A DNA stretch of 64,000 nucleotides from Listeria aquatica FSL S10-1188 (GTDB lineage: Bacteria > Bacillota > Bacilli > Lactobacillales > Listeriaceae). This document shows positions 28,728 through 39,106 of this stretch, in pieces; the stretch's first letter is position 1; each line of letters begins with the position of its first letter. The DNA is taken from positions 1 through 64,000 of the forward strand of contig NZ_AOCG01000008.1 of the NCBI RefSeq assembly GCF_000525795.1, written 5' to 3'. The notes below the pieces were generated by a model. The model saw only the letters and a list, made by a program, of their open reading frames with translations. It had not been told where the DNA came from and ran no database searches. The position numbers were made by a program, and so were the translations under genes.

Positions 28728-29894
28728 TTAACCTTGTAATGCTTCCCAATTTGCCCAAACGCCTCGTCCGATTTCATGAGGTGAGGGTTCTGATTTAAGG
28801 AATTTATTTTGATCGGTCAACTTGGATATGACGGAATTTCCAACTCCAAAGAAATGATTCCAATCAGTGAGAGTGAATTCTAGAGTGGTTTTACCGGTTG
28901 GCTTTTCAATTCCGGAGGCGCTTATGTGGTGCGTGATTCCTTGCCCAATCGTTTTTTTCGTCGTTTTCACTTATGCTTATTACTGTGATGTTTGAAACTT
29001 GTTCGTCGTATTTTACCACTTCACCATAGGTTATGATTACTGGGTGAGCGGTGCCTGCTTTTGTGAATGTACTTGATTGTTTCATCGCAGATAATAGTGA
29101 TTTGTTTTCGGCGCTTGCCGCGATAGTTGTTTTGTTTTCTCTGAGATAGGTTAATACTGAATTTGGAAGTTGATGGCTTGGGTTTTGGCTTAAATATGAA
29201 TCAAGCTTGTTTAAATCTTGTTTCTTGAGGTTTGGGACTTTTTTTGGCGATCTTATCAATTTCTGATTTTGAAACGTTGTTTAAACTATTTAATTGTTTT
29301 AACCAACTTATCGACGCGCTGGCCTCAGGTGTAAAAGTATGGGTTGTGTGGTTATAACTGCCATTAGCCAAATAAGCAACTCCGGCTGCAACTTGTTCTA
29401 ACAATTGATTTGCTAAATGATAGATGGGCGCACAACTAAAATTGAAATCGTGGAGTTTTTGAATTTGTTCAATGATTTTTTGGGTATTCATTAGTTGGAT
29501 TTGGGAAGCAGCAATGTAGTTTTGGTTATTTATTTGTGCTTCGTTCAAATCATTGGATAGAGAATTCATTTGCGTGACGATTGCTTGCATAGTGTCTTCA
29601 TCGATTCGCGCTGACGGGGAAGGATCGACTTGTGCTGCGAATTGCTGCTTAAAGATTTGGTTAGCTTCAATTATAGCTTCGTTTGCCGCGATCATTCCTT
29701 CGACAATTGGTAAGTGGTATTCTTGGAAATGCTTTTTCATCCCTTGATAAGCTTTTCCTGTTAAACCGTCTGCTTGTTGTATTTCTAATAAGACGGCTTT
29801 TAAATTTTGATTGGCTGTATTTTTTTTGTTTTAAAATGATGTTGATGTTTCGGATTTGTGAGTTCATCTCAGTCATATCGATTTTCAGCCCCAT
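28728..29894 (-). CDS. LXG-domain T7SS effector with unrecognised toxin domain, frameshifted
   Basis: Four frame pieces join by one-base corrections at the runs near 29822-29829, 29229-29235 and 28949-28955 into ~389 residues. The N-terminal LXG domain begins MGLKIDMTEMNSQIRNINII and contains GLTGKAYQGMKKHFQEYHLP (typical LxG) followed by long helices. The C-terminal ~130 residues are not helical coil (AHPVIITYGEVVKYDEQVSN; GQGITHHISASGIEKPTGKT; TLTDWNHFFGVGN) and are probably the toxin; I recognise no family. GGAGG precedes the ATG, 2 bases after the stop of the second helper gene. Confidence 0.82.
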
Positions 29895-29895
29895 T

Positions 29896-30259
29896 TTATG
29901 TATCCTCCCTTGCTGTTTTCCGGTAGTTGTTTTCTACTTCCTGAATATGCCGCTCTATTTCTCTTTTTTTCTTTGTGCATTTCATCATAGCGGTCGTAGA
30001 AACGTTCATTCACCTTGCGTTCTTCTTGAAAAAGTTTGTCTTGAGACTGAATTTGAAATTGTTGCGCGAAATCGCCTTGCCAACAGGAACCTAGTTCATC
30101 CAGCAGTTGCTTACTACGATTTAATAGCTGCCCGTAATTTTCTTGCGCTTCTTTTAAATTTTCCATGCCCTTCCCGTGCTTTTCAAAATCTTCCTCGGCC
30201 GTTTGCAACTGATAACGAATTCTTTGTAAGTCTTCCTGTCTATTTTGTTTTGAATTCAA
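29896..30259 (-). CDS. LXG-associated helical protein (DUF3958/Lap2-like), frameshifted
   Basis: Begins MNSKQNRQEDLQRIRYQLQT and is coiled-coil throughout, with a central ELGSCWQGDFAQQF where WxG-like helical hairpins turn. One A fewer in the run near 29966-29971 gives REIERHIQEVENNYRKTARE to a TAA at 29896-29898, about 120 residues. Small helical proteins of this kind sit directly upstream of LXG genes and act as targeting partners that bind the LXG domain. It lies 10 bp after the first helper gene. Confidence 0.75.
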
Positions 30260-30269
30260 GGTATCACCC

Positions 30270-30552
30270 TTATTTCAGTTGCTGGATTTCTGAAGCTACT
30301 ACTTTGTCTTGTTCGGAAAAGCATTCTGCTGTTGTAAGGATTTTTTTCGATGCTGTCTTGTAAGTTTTTTGTATACTCGTCAGTGTAGCGCAAGCTGTTA
30401 CTAAAGGCGCTTTGCATTTCTTTTGCTGGCGTAACTGTAGAAAAAGTTCCAACAGCCAGCAATTGTCTCGTTTGTTGAAGTTCATCGCAAGCTGTCCGCA
30501 ATTTTTCTGCCAGTTGTTTTGCCTCGGTTTGACTTGATTTGATTTCACTCAT
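30270..30552 (-). CDS. LXG-associated WXG100-like helical protein (DUF3130/SACOL2603-like, Lap1), frameshifted
   Basis: Starts MSEIKSSQTEAKQLAEKLRT. One T fewer in the run near 30345-30350 (plus strand) restores the end KILTTAECFSEQDKVVASEI-QQLK, stopping at 30270, about 94 residues, the usual size of T7SS-associated helical-hairpin proteins of the SACOL2603 family. First gene of the LXG cassette. With the second helper it is expected to accompany the LXG toxin to the T7SS machine, which is not in this window. Confidence 0.75.
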
Positions 30553-30698
30553 TTTTTTCGCCGCCTTTCCCTTGTTTTAAAATTAATGTGCTTTCATCTA
30601 AAAAGTATACCATGATCGAATTCAGCGAAAACATGGATTTTTTGTAAATAAAAATCAAAAATTGGCGTTATTGATTAGAAACACACTCGCATAGATGT

Positions 30699-30736
30699 CA
30701 AACAACCCGAACTGAGTTCTCAGAACGGGTTGTTTG
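30699..30736 (-). terminator. Hairpin at the end of the histidine kinase gene
   Basis: CAAACAACCCG (30699-30709) pairs with CGGGTTGTTTG (30726-30736). It contains the kinase stop codon. The T run after it is weak, so terminator function is probable and not certain. Confidence 0.6.
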
Positions 30737-32109
30737 GCGTAAGTTTGATCATAAAAATAAATTCGTCTGGATTTTGCACAATTTGATAACGATAGTCATA
30801 TTTGGTAAGGATGTTATCGACGACGAAGAGTCCAAGGCCGTGGCTAGGGAAGTTTTCGCTAGAATCTTGGGTGTGGAAGGGGCGGACAATCTCTTTTACG
30901 TCAAGCTGAATCGGGCTATTCATTTTATTTTGGATATAAAAAATATTGCGGCTAGCCCGGTAGCCAATTTCGATGGTGGAATCACTTGGAGAGTATTTTA
31001 ACGCGTTGCTGATTAAATTGGAGCAGACTTTTTTGAGATGTTTACCTGGAATGTTAATGGTCATTTCGCCGTTAAGTTTGCTTAGATCCATCGTAATATT
31101 TTGATCAAGAATAATTGGTTCAAACCATTCTAGCGTGTTCTTGACAGCTTCGGTTAGGTCGGTCTTTCCTTCTGCGAATTCAATTTCAAGCCGAGACGCA
31201 TCCATAATTTCATTCACAAGGCTCGTCATGTCATCTAACTTTTTGATCGCAACTTGCATATGATGAGGTTTGTCGGCGTATTCTGGGAAATCATGGAGCA
31301 TTCCTTCAAGTATGAGCCTGAGCGACATGATCGGTGTTTTGAGTTCGTGATTGCTACCGCGAATGAAGTCAATCCGGTCTTTTTGCTTTTTCTGTTCTTT
31401 TTGGTATTGCGATTCAAGATTGCGAGAGGCTTCGTCGAGTTTGCGGAACATTTCTGAGATGTTTTCTTCGAGAACTTGGAATTCGGAAATCAAATTTCGT
31501 TTTTTGGATGGTTGACCGGGTGAAACGGTTTTGTAAGAATCAATCAATGTGTTTAATTCGTTGAATTGTTTCCTTAAGTTTCTTGAATAAATAAGGGAAA
31601 GAATGCAGGAAACGATAATTCCTAAAAGTAGGCCGTAAAGAAGTAACTCTTTTGATAAGGCAAGGATGGCTCGAGGTGAAAAATCATTGGTCGTAGAAAT
31701 GAAAACATGATAGGGAGTATGTTTTTTTTCATATTTTAGATAGTCAGAGTTAAGGGAACTGAAGTAATCTTTGTAGTTAGAAATGGTTAAGCTATTGTCT
31801 TTTGTATCTTTATAGATATTCAAGTTAGAATAATCGAGTTTGCCATTTTTAAATATGAAAATGACGTAGTCTTGTTTGATCGACATACTATCGATATTAT
31901 TTGCGATCTCTTTATTTTGGTAGATTTTTAAAAAATTTGCTCTGCTTCTTTTTTTAAAAACTTTTTTGTTGCTGCTTTTGAATGGTTGTAATGAGTAATA
32001 AGACGGTGATCAGAAAGAAAAGCAATAAAGTTAGGCCGACACTAACGAAATTAGTGAACCAATTTCGATAAAATAAGTTTATTTTGGTACGCCGACTAGT
32101 TTCTTTCAA
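30720..32109 (-). CDS. Membrane sensor histidine kinase, frameshifted near the N-terminus
   Basis: The likely start is TTG 32109 (MKETSRRTKINLFYRNW), overlapping the response-regulator gene by 14 bases. Frame breaks occur at homopolymers near 31928 and 31962. Two membrane helices (LTLLLFFLITVLLLITT; YGLLLGIIVSCILSLIYS) enclose a short extracellular loop. H-box FIRGSNHELKTPIMSLRL, N-box SNLISNALKYSP and G-box SHGLGLFVVDNIL are intact. The H-box resembles the cell-envelope stress sensors of Listeria (VirS-like), but the match is not decisive. About 460 residues. Ligand unknown. Confidence 0.85.
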
Positions 32110-32759
32110 TACGATACCCCACTCCTTTAATTGTCGTAACGAGTTCTGGGAAAAGTTTTTTTTCGAATATTTTTGATGTGCATATCAATGGTTCGTGTAT
32201 CCCCAAGATAATGATAGCCCCAAATAATATCTAGTAATTCTTCGCGTGTATAAATTTTTCCTTTTCCAAGTAAGAGGGTTTGGAGTAATTCAAATTCTTT
32301 TGCTGTTAAATCGACGGGTCCTCCTAAATAAAAAACTTCATAGTTGTTGACTACGAGGCGTATGTCTTTATATTCAATTTCCATTAAGCTTTCTGTGTAA
32401 GTTCGCCTAATGACGGCTTCGATTTTATAAGCGAGCAAATTCATGGAGAAAGGTTTGCTGATATAGTCATCAATTTTATACTCGTAAACATTGATTTGAA
32501 ATAGTTCATCAGTCAAAGCGCTGATTACGATAATGGGGATGTCGCTATTTTTGCGGATTCGTTTGATGAGTTCTTCGCCTGATATCCCTGGAAGCATCAT
32601 ATCCGTCAAGATGACGTGAAATTCTTCACTTTGAAATAAATTCCATGCTTGTTCTCCGTTTTCTGCGGCAGCAACGTCATAACCAGAACGAGTCATGGAA
32701 GCTTGGATCGCCGTACGAATATCAGTTTGATCTTCTACTACTAAGAGCTTGTATTTCAA
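32096..32759 (-). CDS. OmpR/PhoB-family response regulator, 3' frameshift
   Basis: A TTG start at 32759 fits GGAGGAGATAGTG; an ATG at 32774 precedes that site. Receiver domain: LLVVEDQTDIRTAI, phospho-acceptor in VILTDMMLPGISGEEL, and PIIVISALTDE plus DDYISKPFS. The winged helix covers LTAKEFELLQTLLLGKGKIY to GYHYLGDTRTIDMHIKNIRK. One T fewer in the run 32157-32164 restores the family end KLFPELVTTIKGVGYRIERN, stopping at 32096. Partner of the kinase gene that overlaps its end. About 220 residues. Confidence 0.9.
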
Positions 32760-32936
32760 CACTATCTCCTCCAAAAGGTATTTTTACAACATTTGGAAAG
32801 TCTTTTTGCTCAAATTTATGAACACACTTCTGCGCATAAAGATTATAACAGAGTCTTTTTAGTTAAGATAGCCTTAAAAGAAAAAATTTCGAATAAGCTC
32901 ATTAGCTCGTTGTAAAGACTCATTTCTTGATTAAAT

Positions 32937-32957
32937 TTTACATAAATTATATATAGG
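32937..32957 (+). promoter_or_regulatory. AT-rich motif upstream of the Crp-like gene, shared with the WxL operon
   Basis: TTTACATAAATTATATATAG is identical at 16 of the first 18 positions to TTTACATTAACTATATATTA at 33807. Both lie about 110-140 bp before a start codon. Shared promoter or operator sequence; the binding protein is unknown. Confidence 0.45.
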
Positions 32958-33075
32958 AGTCATTTGAAAAACATAGAAAACTGTCAAAATGACAAAGAAA
33001 TCTTGACGATCTGGAAAGAAAAAAGACTTCTAAAGCGCATATTTTGAGAGAAGTAGAACGAGGCGGGTTAAGAAA

Positions 33076-33690
33076 ATGAACGAATTAAAAAAGAAATTTT
33101 TTCCTTGTTTTATGGACCATCAAAACTTTTTGAGTTATGCGAAGTTAGTCTATTTATCAAAAAATGAAAGATTTACTCCGTGCCAAGATAGGCTTTATTT
33201 AATTGATGAAGGCGTTTTTTACTGGGAGTTTTCCGCGAAGAAATACCATGCCTTTATCGGTGAAGGGGACTACTTTGGGTTTGATTCCGAAGAAAAGAAG
33301 TCGTATAAACCGGTAACCGATGCTGTACTTTGGGAGATTCCGCTTAGCTTTATTCATGATAATTGCCCGGTGAGTGTATTAGCAGAAATCACTTACCGAG
33401 ATACAGCACGCTATGAGAGATGGCAGGGGCTTGAGGAAAAAAGAAAACGAGCGACACAGGAAGGCATATGGTGTCTAGCCTTAAGGATGCAGCAAACTCG
33501 GCAACAAAGAGAGGCATTTGATGATCACGATTTTTTTCAATTATTTAGTGAGACTTCGCTTACAGATAAGGAGAAAGAAAAGTTTCTTTTATATTTGATC
33601 AACCAATGTATTGTCTTAAAGGCGGAACAAATTTACGTTTTATCTTATGTGAATTTAAGTGAGCACATAGAGGAAATGCTAGGATTTTAA
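33076..33690 (+). CDS. Divergent Crp/Fnr-like transcription regulator
   Basis: 204 residues. The N-terminal half looks like a cNMP-binding-type beta barrel (RLYLIDEGVFYWEFSAKKYH; AFIGEGDYFGFDSEE; VTDAVLWEIPLSFIHDN). The C-terminal part fits a degenerate winged helix with the final wing and helix LKAEQIYVLSYVNLSEHIEE. It is shorter than PrfA/Crp (about 235). Listeria carries many such paralogues. It is transcribed divergently from the two-component system, towards the WxL surface operon, and shares an upstream motif with that operon, so it may regulate it. Confidence 0.65.
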   Translation: MNELKKKFFPCFMDHQNFLSYAKLVYLSKNERFTPCQDRLYLIDEGVFYWEFSAKKYHAFIGEGDYFGFDSEEKKSYKPVTDAVLWEIPLSFIHDNCPVSVLAEITYRDTARYERWQGLEEKRKRATQEGIWCLALRMQQTRQQREAFDDHDFFQLFSETSLTDKEKEKFLLYLINQCIVLKAEQIYVLSYVNLSEHIEEMLGF

Positions 33691-33806
33691 TGTGCTAATG
33701 GTTGTGTCAGATGGACAGAAGTCAAAACGGAATGAGTGTGAAAGAGATGCGAACCAAGTGAAAATGACTTAAAAATTCTTTGAAAAGTATAAGGATAATA
33801 TAAAAA

Positions 33807-33827
33807 TTTACATTAACTATATATTAG
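33807..33827 (+). promoter_or_regulatory. Second copy of the shared AT-rich motif, upstream of the WxL operon
   Basis: TTTACATTAACTATATATTA; see the copy at 32937. A possible -35 (TTTACA) is spaced 17 bp from TGATAA. The start of the WxL operon is 89 bp downstream of the motif. Confidence 0.45.
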
Positions 33828-33916
33828 TCTGATAAAAAAATTATGTAAATGTGTAAAAATAAGGATCGTGGTCAAAATACCATGTTGAAATGATTAAGGT
33901 TGGAGGAGGTGTAAAA

Positions 33917-35882
33917 GTGAAACAAGTTTGGCTACTTTTTTTTATTTGCTTTTTTAACCTTTATGGAAACACCAATTCTAGCTTGGGCAAGTGAAGAGCA
34001 ACCTCCGGATGGAATAAAGTTGCAATCCGTTTTTAAGATACCAGAAGGAGCAGATAGCTCAGTGATAGAAGCGGAGAACCAAGACATTGCTGAAATTACG
34101 GCGAATAAGAAAAATCAAGCGGGGGCTATTTGGAATTTAGATAGTTATAAGATGGATCTTACAAAGGATTTTAAGATGTCAATGTATCTTTATTTTGGGA
34201 ACAAAGGAACGTTAGCTGCAGATGGTGCGGCTTTTGTGATGCAAGCGGATAAGGATCAAAATAATGCTTTTCGAGCAGGTGAAAGCAGGCGTTTAGGTGT
34301 TTGGGATTCAAGTCGATATAATGAATTTGGTCTTGCAATCGGTCATTCTTTTGCGGTGGAATTTGATACACATTATGATCGCAATTTTGACAGTATGCTT
34401 GCTAAAGGACGTAATCATATTGCTTGGGGCTATCCGGATCAAAGGGAGACCTATAAGGATGAATGGTCACTGCTTGGTTCACAGCGCTCCCTCCTTCACG
34501 GGGAACCGATTTTTCCAAATGGCGATTATTTATCGGATGGAAAGTGGCATTTGTTTACAGTGAAGTGGGATGCGAAAATGGCACAGCTTACGTATAAATT
34601 TGATAAATTGCGAGAGATTCATGTGCCGATTGATGTCGCGCAGACGTTTGGAACGAATCAAGTATACTGGGGATTCACAGGAGCAACGGGGTCACAGTTT
34701 TCGGAAAGTAAAGTGGTTTTTGAGGAATTACCTGGGCGACTTGAGGGAAAAACAGCTGAGCATATTTTTGATTGGTGGTCGAAAAAGTCGGTGAAGAAAG
34801 AGGATGTCTATGCTGGACAGATGTTGACATATGAACTAGATACTACTTATTTAACGGGGCAGGAAGAGTGGAAAAATGTGGTACTCAAAAAGCGACTGGA
34901 TAAGAATGTGGATTATGTCGCAGGATCTCTTCGGATGGTAAACGAGAATGGGGAAGAAAGTGGACTAAATGAAAGTTATTTCGAAGGGAAACTGTTACAA
35001 GTCCCATTAGGCGATTTTGAGCAAGGCGGGGCTAATAAAAAGATTCGATTTGAAGTACGTACGCATCAAGTTGCAGAAGATTATACAGTAATAGAGGAGG
35101 CCGCATCAGTTGGCGAAAATCTAATTACTCATTCTAGTCCAATCACTTATACACTTAAAAGCAATGTGGCTCCTGTTATTGAGTTACGAAGCTCTGGTGG
35201 TGTTGTGGGGGTTGAAAATTTGAGTGTTGAAAAGACGCGTCTGCTAGGAAGTTGGATAGATCCTGATAGCGATTGGGTGAATATCTACTATCAAATTAGT
35301 GGTCGTGAGTCAGAAAAACTCGAACAGCAAGACAATAATCCCAAAAATGTTAATCATAATTTTAGCATTGATGTGGACGCGGAAAACTTGAAGCCAGGTG
35401 TTTATCAAGTAACTGTCTATGCCGTAGATCGGGAAGGTGTGAAGTCGAATATCGATAAGCTCAATCTTGTTGTCCAGGGGTCGTTGAAATTTGCGGAACT
35501 ACCTGATTTTGAATTTGAGCTAAGTGAGATTCCGGTAGACAAAACGATGATGATTCATGCCGCCTTTACGCAGAAAATGGCGATTTTGGATACGCGCGGG
35601 GAAGGCAGTAGCTGGAATTTAAAGGCGCGTCTTAAGGAGCCGCTTATTTCTAAGGAAGGGCATTATCTTGATCAGCTTTACTATTTAGATGAAACAGGTG
35701 CCGCACGTCGGCTGGAGCAAGAGGATTTGATACAAATTCGCGCAGGAAAAACTGCGGAAGAGCCGCTTCAAATTCTTAACTGGAGTGAAAAAACAGGACT
35801 TGGCATTAAACTAAGTCCGGCCAATTATATCGGAGAATACAGCGGGACGGTTGAGTGGGTACTTGAAGACACACCGGCGTAA
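33917..35882 (+). CDS. Secreted L-type lectin protein with C-terminal WxL domain, frameshifted in the signal peptide
   Basis: GTG 33917 behind GGTTGGAGGAGGTG starts a signal peptide (MKQVWLLFFICF...ETPILAWASEEQ). A one-base loss in the T runs around 33936-33956 joins it to the long frame, about 655 residues. The bacterial legume-lectin-like domain covers IWNLDSYKMDLTKDFKMSMY, DGAAFVMQADKDQNNAF and FAVEFDTHYDRNFD (metal/sugar-binding region) to QVYWGFTGATGSQFSESKVV. Ig-like repeats follow. The end is a WxL domain: GEGSSWNLKARLKEPL and YIGEYSGTVEWVLEDTPA. WxL domains bind peptidoglycan non-covalently. First gene of the WxL operon. Confidence 0.88.
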
Positions 35883-35920
35883 CTAGCTGAGAAAATAAAA
35901 AAGAAAAAGAGGAACCCAAA

Positions 35921-36585
35921 ATGAAAAAAAGAAAAAATTAGTAGTAGCAGTATCTAGTGTATCAGCGGTGCTTTCACTTGGCATGCAGACGGCCTTCGCA
36001 GCTGGAGATACGGCAACATCACAAGTAGAGGTGAAGCTGCAACCGGGGAAAACTGAAAAACCGGTAGATCCGATCGTTCCAAATGAAGACCCTAATGAAC
36101 CTTCTGGAGAAACGGGGAATGTAGGCTTGTTGACAATTGATAATGTGACCCCGTTTGAATTTGGCCTGCATGATTTGACGGAAGAGACGGAAAACTTTTC
36201 TGTCATAACAAAGCACCCCAATGTACAAGTTTCTGATCGTCGTGGTGAAGGACAAGGTTGGGCGCTTCAAGTTGGATTATCTGCTTTTTCAGATGCGAAA
36301 GAAAAAGATAAGGTGCTAAAAGGCGCGGAACTTGTGATTCCGGAAGGACAGCTTCAAACGACTGCTGGAAATGTTTCAAAAAAACCGGAAGAATTTGCGG
36401 TGAAGCTTGAGGCAGACGGGAAAAGTACGGCTACTTTGATGCAAGCGGATCAAGACTCTGGGATGGGTTCTTGGGCAGATGTGCTAAACAGCAAGGAGAT
36501 TAAACTTTCGGTGCCTGCGGGCAACTATTCAGGTGAATATAGCGCGACTTTAAGCTTTAGTCTTGTTGATGCGCCAACAAAATAG
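35921..36585 (+). CDS. WxL-domain surface protein, frameshifted in the signal peptide
   Basis: ATG 35921 behind AAGAGGAACCC. The seven-A run at 35924-35930 and the following A run break the leader; corrected it reads MKKKKLVVAVSSVSAVLSLG then MQTAFAAGD, a clear signal peptide. The mature protein is nearly only a WxL domain: DNVTPFEFGLHDLTEETENF, GEGQGWALQVGLSAFSD (WxL motif) and NYSGEYSATLSFSLVDAP. About 220 residues. It is bound to the wall peptidoglycan and probably pairs with the lectin and the DUF916 protein encoded beside it. Confidence 0.9.
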
Positions 36586-36653
36586 GAAGGGCGAACAAGG
36601 TGGCAATTAGTCTTTTTAGATTGATTGCCATTTTAAGTAGAAAGGAAATGCAG

Positions 36654-37675
36654 ATGGGTATAAATCGGGTTTTAAGTAGTGTGATTATCGGGATTGTTAT
36701 TTTTTTAGGTGCTGCAGGAAGTGTGCAGGCAAGCGATATGAATTATAGTGTGCAAGCGAATATTCCAGCAAATCAGTTGGATAAAGCGAAGACGTATTTT
36801 GACTTGCGGATGAAGCCTCGGGAAAAGGAGACGATTTCGCTGACACTTAAAAACAAGTCGGGAGAAGCGGCAACCATTTTGGTGGAGCCAAACCGGGCAA
36901 CAACCAATCGAAATGGGGTTATCAATTACGCCGCATCAAATGAAAAGCGAGACAGTTCACTCGAGGTAGATTTTGAACAATTGATTTCTAGCAAAAAGGA
37001 AGTAAAGTTGGCGCCAAATGAAGAGAAAAAGGTGGATTTTACGTTACAAATGCCAAAACAGCCGTTTTCTGGAATGGTTTTGGGTGGTTTTTATGTACAC
37101 AAAAAGGAAGCGAATGCCACTAGGGCAGGGGCGAAAGTGGTACAGGTGAAAAATGATTTTTCTTACGTGATTGGAGTGAAACTAACGGAATCGGATGAAC
37201 CGGTTGTGCCCGATTTGCAGTTGAATGAAGTGAAACCTGGTCTTGAGAATTATCGGACGATGGTTTCAGCTAATATCCAAAATACTTCGGCAACCATTGT
37301 TTCGAATTTGCACATAGAAGCGGAAGTTTTTAAGCAAGGAGGGAAAAGGCGATTCATCATGTGAAACGTGATAATCAAGTGATGGCGCCGAATTCCAATT
37401 ATGATTTTATCATTCCTTGGGACAAGGCAAAGCTAGCTTCTGGCAAGTATTTGCTGAAATTAAAAGCAGATGATGGTGCGGGGCATAAGTGGGATTTTCG
37501 GAAAGGCTTTGTGATCCGAGAGAAAGATCGGGCGTTAAATGAGGAGGCCCTTTTACTTCCAAAGGAGCGACATTCGGTTTTGAAAAGCAGTTTGATCGTT
37601 GGCGGACTTTTTGTTGGAATGATTAGCACTTTGACTTTTTTCGTAATCAGAAGTCGAAAGAAAAGCGAAAGCTGA
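36654..37675 (+). CDS. DUF916/DUF3324 WxL-interacting membrane protein, frameshifted
   Basis: Start ATG 36654 follows AGAAAGGAAATG; an in-frame GTG at 36600 is less well placed. Signal peptide MGINRVLSSVIIGIVIFLGA. The DUF916 domain (MNYSVQANIPANQLDKAKTY; PKQPFSGMVLGGFYV) is followed by DUF3324 (NYRTMVSANIQNTSATIVSN), a membrane helix (SSLIVGGLFVGMISTLTFFV) and a basic end. One missing A near 37345 splits the frame; corrected, about 341 residues. These proteins (WxLIP) bind peptidoglycan and host ligands and accompany WxL proteins in one operon. Confidence 0.88.
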
Positions 37676-37700
37676 AAATGAGAAATGGTATCTGAAAAAA

Positions 37701-37740
37701 GCAGGAATCCAGAAGTGGCAACTTCGGATTTCTGCTTTTT
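37701..37740 (+). terminator. Terminator between the WxL operon and the converging defence-like operon
   Basis: GCAGGAATCC.GAAGT / ACTTC.GGATTTCTGC imperfect hairpin and five T. Confidence 0.7.
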
Positions 37741-37753
37741 CTACTTTATGTGA

Positions 37754-38554
37754 TCATGAACTTTTGAGTTCTTTTATCCAGGTACTTCTTTTGCTCCATA
37801 AATATAATTTCATGTTGGAAAGAGAGGCTTCTTTGCTTGAAAAATTCGTAATGGAACTAGCAAAAATTTTACTAACTTTATTTGCTTCATCATCTGCTAT
37901 AATAATTTTATCTATTTTTCTTGAACTGTCATCTAGATCAAGAAAAGAAAAGAGTGGCTCTACATATGCTTCAGATCTCGGATTCGCTACAGCTTTAATC
38001 AATTTTTGATTGGATTTTTTAGTCATTCCAATTGCAAAGTCAAAAGAAATTGTGTTTCCGGTTTTTCCAATAAATTGAGCATTAGGCGTTATGCTTAAAT
38101 CATTATCTAGTAGAAATTCTTGCAGATCCTCAGAAAAGAAATTCGCAGTTTTATTTCTTGTTGTGAGTAGCATATCATTGATTCGAATAATACATTGAAT
38201 TAACATATGCTGTTTGACAGGGTAACTCGAAAGATCATCAAATTCAATAAATAACTCATAGGTCTTAGAATTAAAGCTAACGCCAAATGTTCTTAAAGTT
38301 TTATTGAAAAAATCTTTTCGTTTGCCTTGTTTGAAAACATCCACTCCTATAGAGTCTAGTTCATCAACAGCATATCCATCGTCAGATAGAATGTAATGAG
38401 TAGATTTTTGCTCAAGAAATAGATTAATATAGTCATTACTAGGGTCTACAAAAGGTGTCTCGATCTTGATGAAATCTTGATTCGCTTCAAAATTGATTTT
38501 TTTCATGGACCAATCTAAGTATTCCTTTTTTAGCTTGCTTTTTAAATCAATCAT
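37754..38554 (-). CDS. DUF1828/DUF1829 domain protein
   Basis: 266 residues from ATG 38554, which GAGAGGAGGTAG precedes at the right distance. The DUF1828 part is IKIETPFVDPSNDYINLFLE then THYILSDDGYAVDEL; DUF1829-like sequence (FDFAIGMTKKSNQKLIKAVA; DKIIIADDEANKV) fills the C-terminal half. These domains occur in bacterial and phage genomes, often near restriction or toxin-antitoxin genes; the function is unknown. Last gene of a three-gene operon, 21 bp behind the DUF6978-like gene. Confidence 0.75.
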   Translation of the reverse strand: MIDLKSKLKKEYLDWSMKKINFEANQDFIKIETPFVDPSNDYINLFLEQKSTHYILSDDGYAVDELDSIGVDVFKQGKRKDFFNKTLRTFGVSFNSKTYELFIEFDDLSSYPVKQHMLIQCIIRINDMLLTTRNKTANFFSEDLQEFLLDNDLSITPNAQFIGKTGNTISFDFAIGMTKKSNQKLIKAVANPRSEAYVEPLFSFLDLDDSSRKIDKIIIADDEANKVSKIFASSITNFSSKEASLSNMKLYLWSKRSTWIKELKSS

Positions 38555-38575
38555 GAAACATCTACCTCCTCTCAT

Positions 38576-39067
38576 TCAATATAGGATGGTTGTATTGACA
38601 TATATCTCGAATTTATCAAGTTTAACAACATGAATTCGTTCTAAAAATTTTCGAAAAACAACAGCAATATCTTCTAGCTCTTCAGATGTCAAATACATTT
38701 TAGCATAGTTTTCATTTAAAGGGTATGCAATACTATCACCATATTTTTCATCAGCTATATGAATATGGGGACAGGCGATTATTTGATTGGCATATTCGAA
38801 ATCGCCATTTGGATTTTCGTGAGCGGGCCCACATAAATCAAGACGGATCAATTTAGTATCTCGATGTAAGTCTTCTCGCAATTGAAACGTGCATTTTGGA
38901 GCTTTGCGACCGGCGCGGTTTAAGTCAACTGTAAAGGTTGTTAAATTGCTTTGTAACTTTAATGAAGATTTTTCACCGTTATCTGGCAACCAAATTTTTT
39001 GAAGAAAGGGATCGTTTATTTGTTTAAAACTAGCAATTAAATTTCGAATGTCTTCGTTTGTTAGCAT
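38576..39067 (-). CDS. DUF6978-like hypothetical protein
   Basis: 163 residues from ATG 39067 (TTGGAGTG upstream). It has no signal or membrane helix. Conserved-looking features: NEDIRNLIASFKQINDPFLQ, TTFTVDLNRAGRKAPKCTFQ, then LIRLDLCGPAHENPNGD and HIHIADEKYGDSIAYPL with several His/Asp/Cys that could be catalytic or metal-binding. I believe this matches DUF6978, a family that accompanies DUF1828 proteins. Middle gene of the operon. Confidence 0.65.
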   Translation of the reverse strand: MLTNEDIRNLIASFKQINDPFLQKIWLPDNGEKSSLKLQSNLTTFTVDLNRAGRKAPKCTFQLREDLHRDTKLIRLDLCGPAHENPNGDFEYANQIIACPHIHIADEKYGDSIAYPLNENYAKMYLTSEELEDIAVVFRKFLERIHVVKLDKFEIYVNTTILY

Positions 39068-39106
39068 AAATATCACTCCAATGATAGTATCTAGATGAAA
39101 TTTGAT

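Noticed and set aside
27253..30600. Integrated island attached at the 3' end of ssrA
   Set aside because: No second copy of the tmRNA 3' end and no integrase were found, so an att-bounded element cannot be supported.
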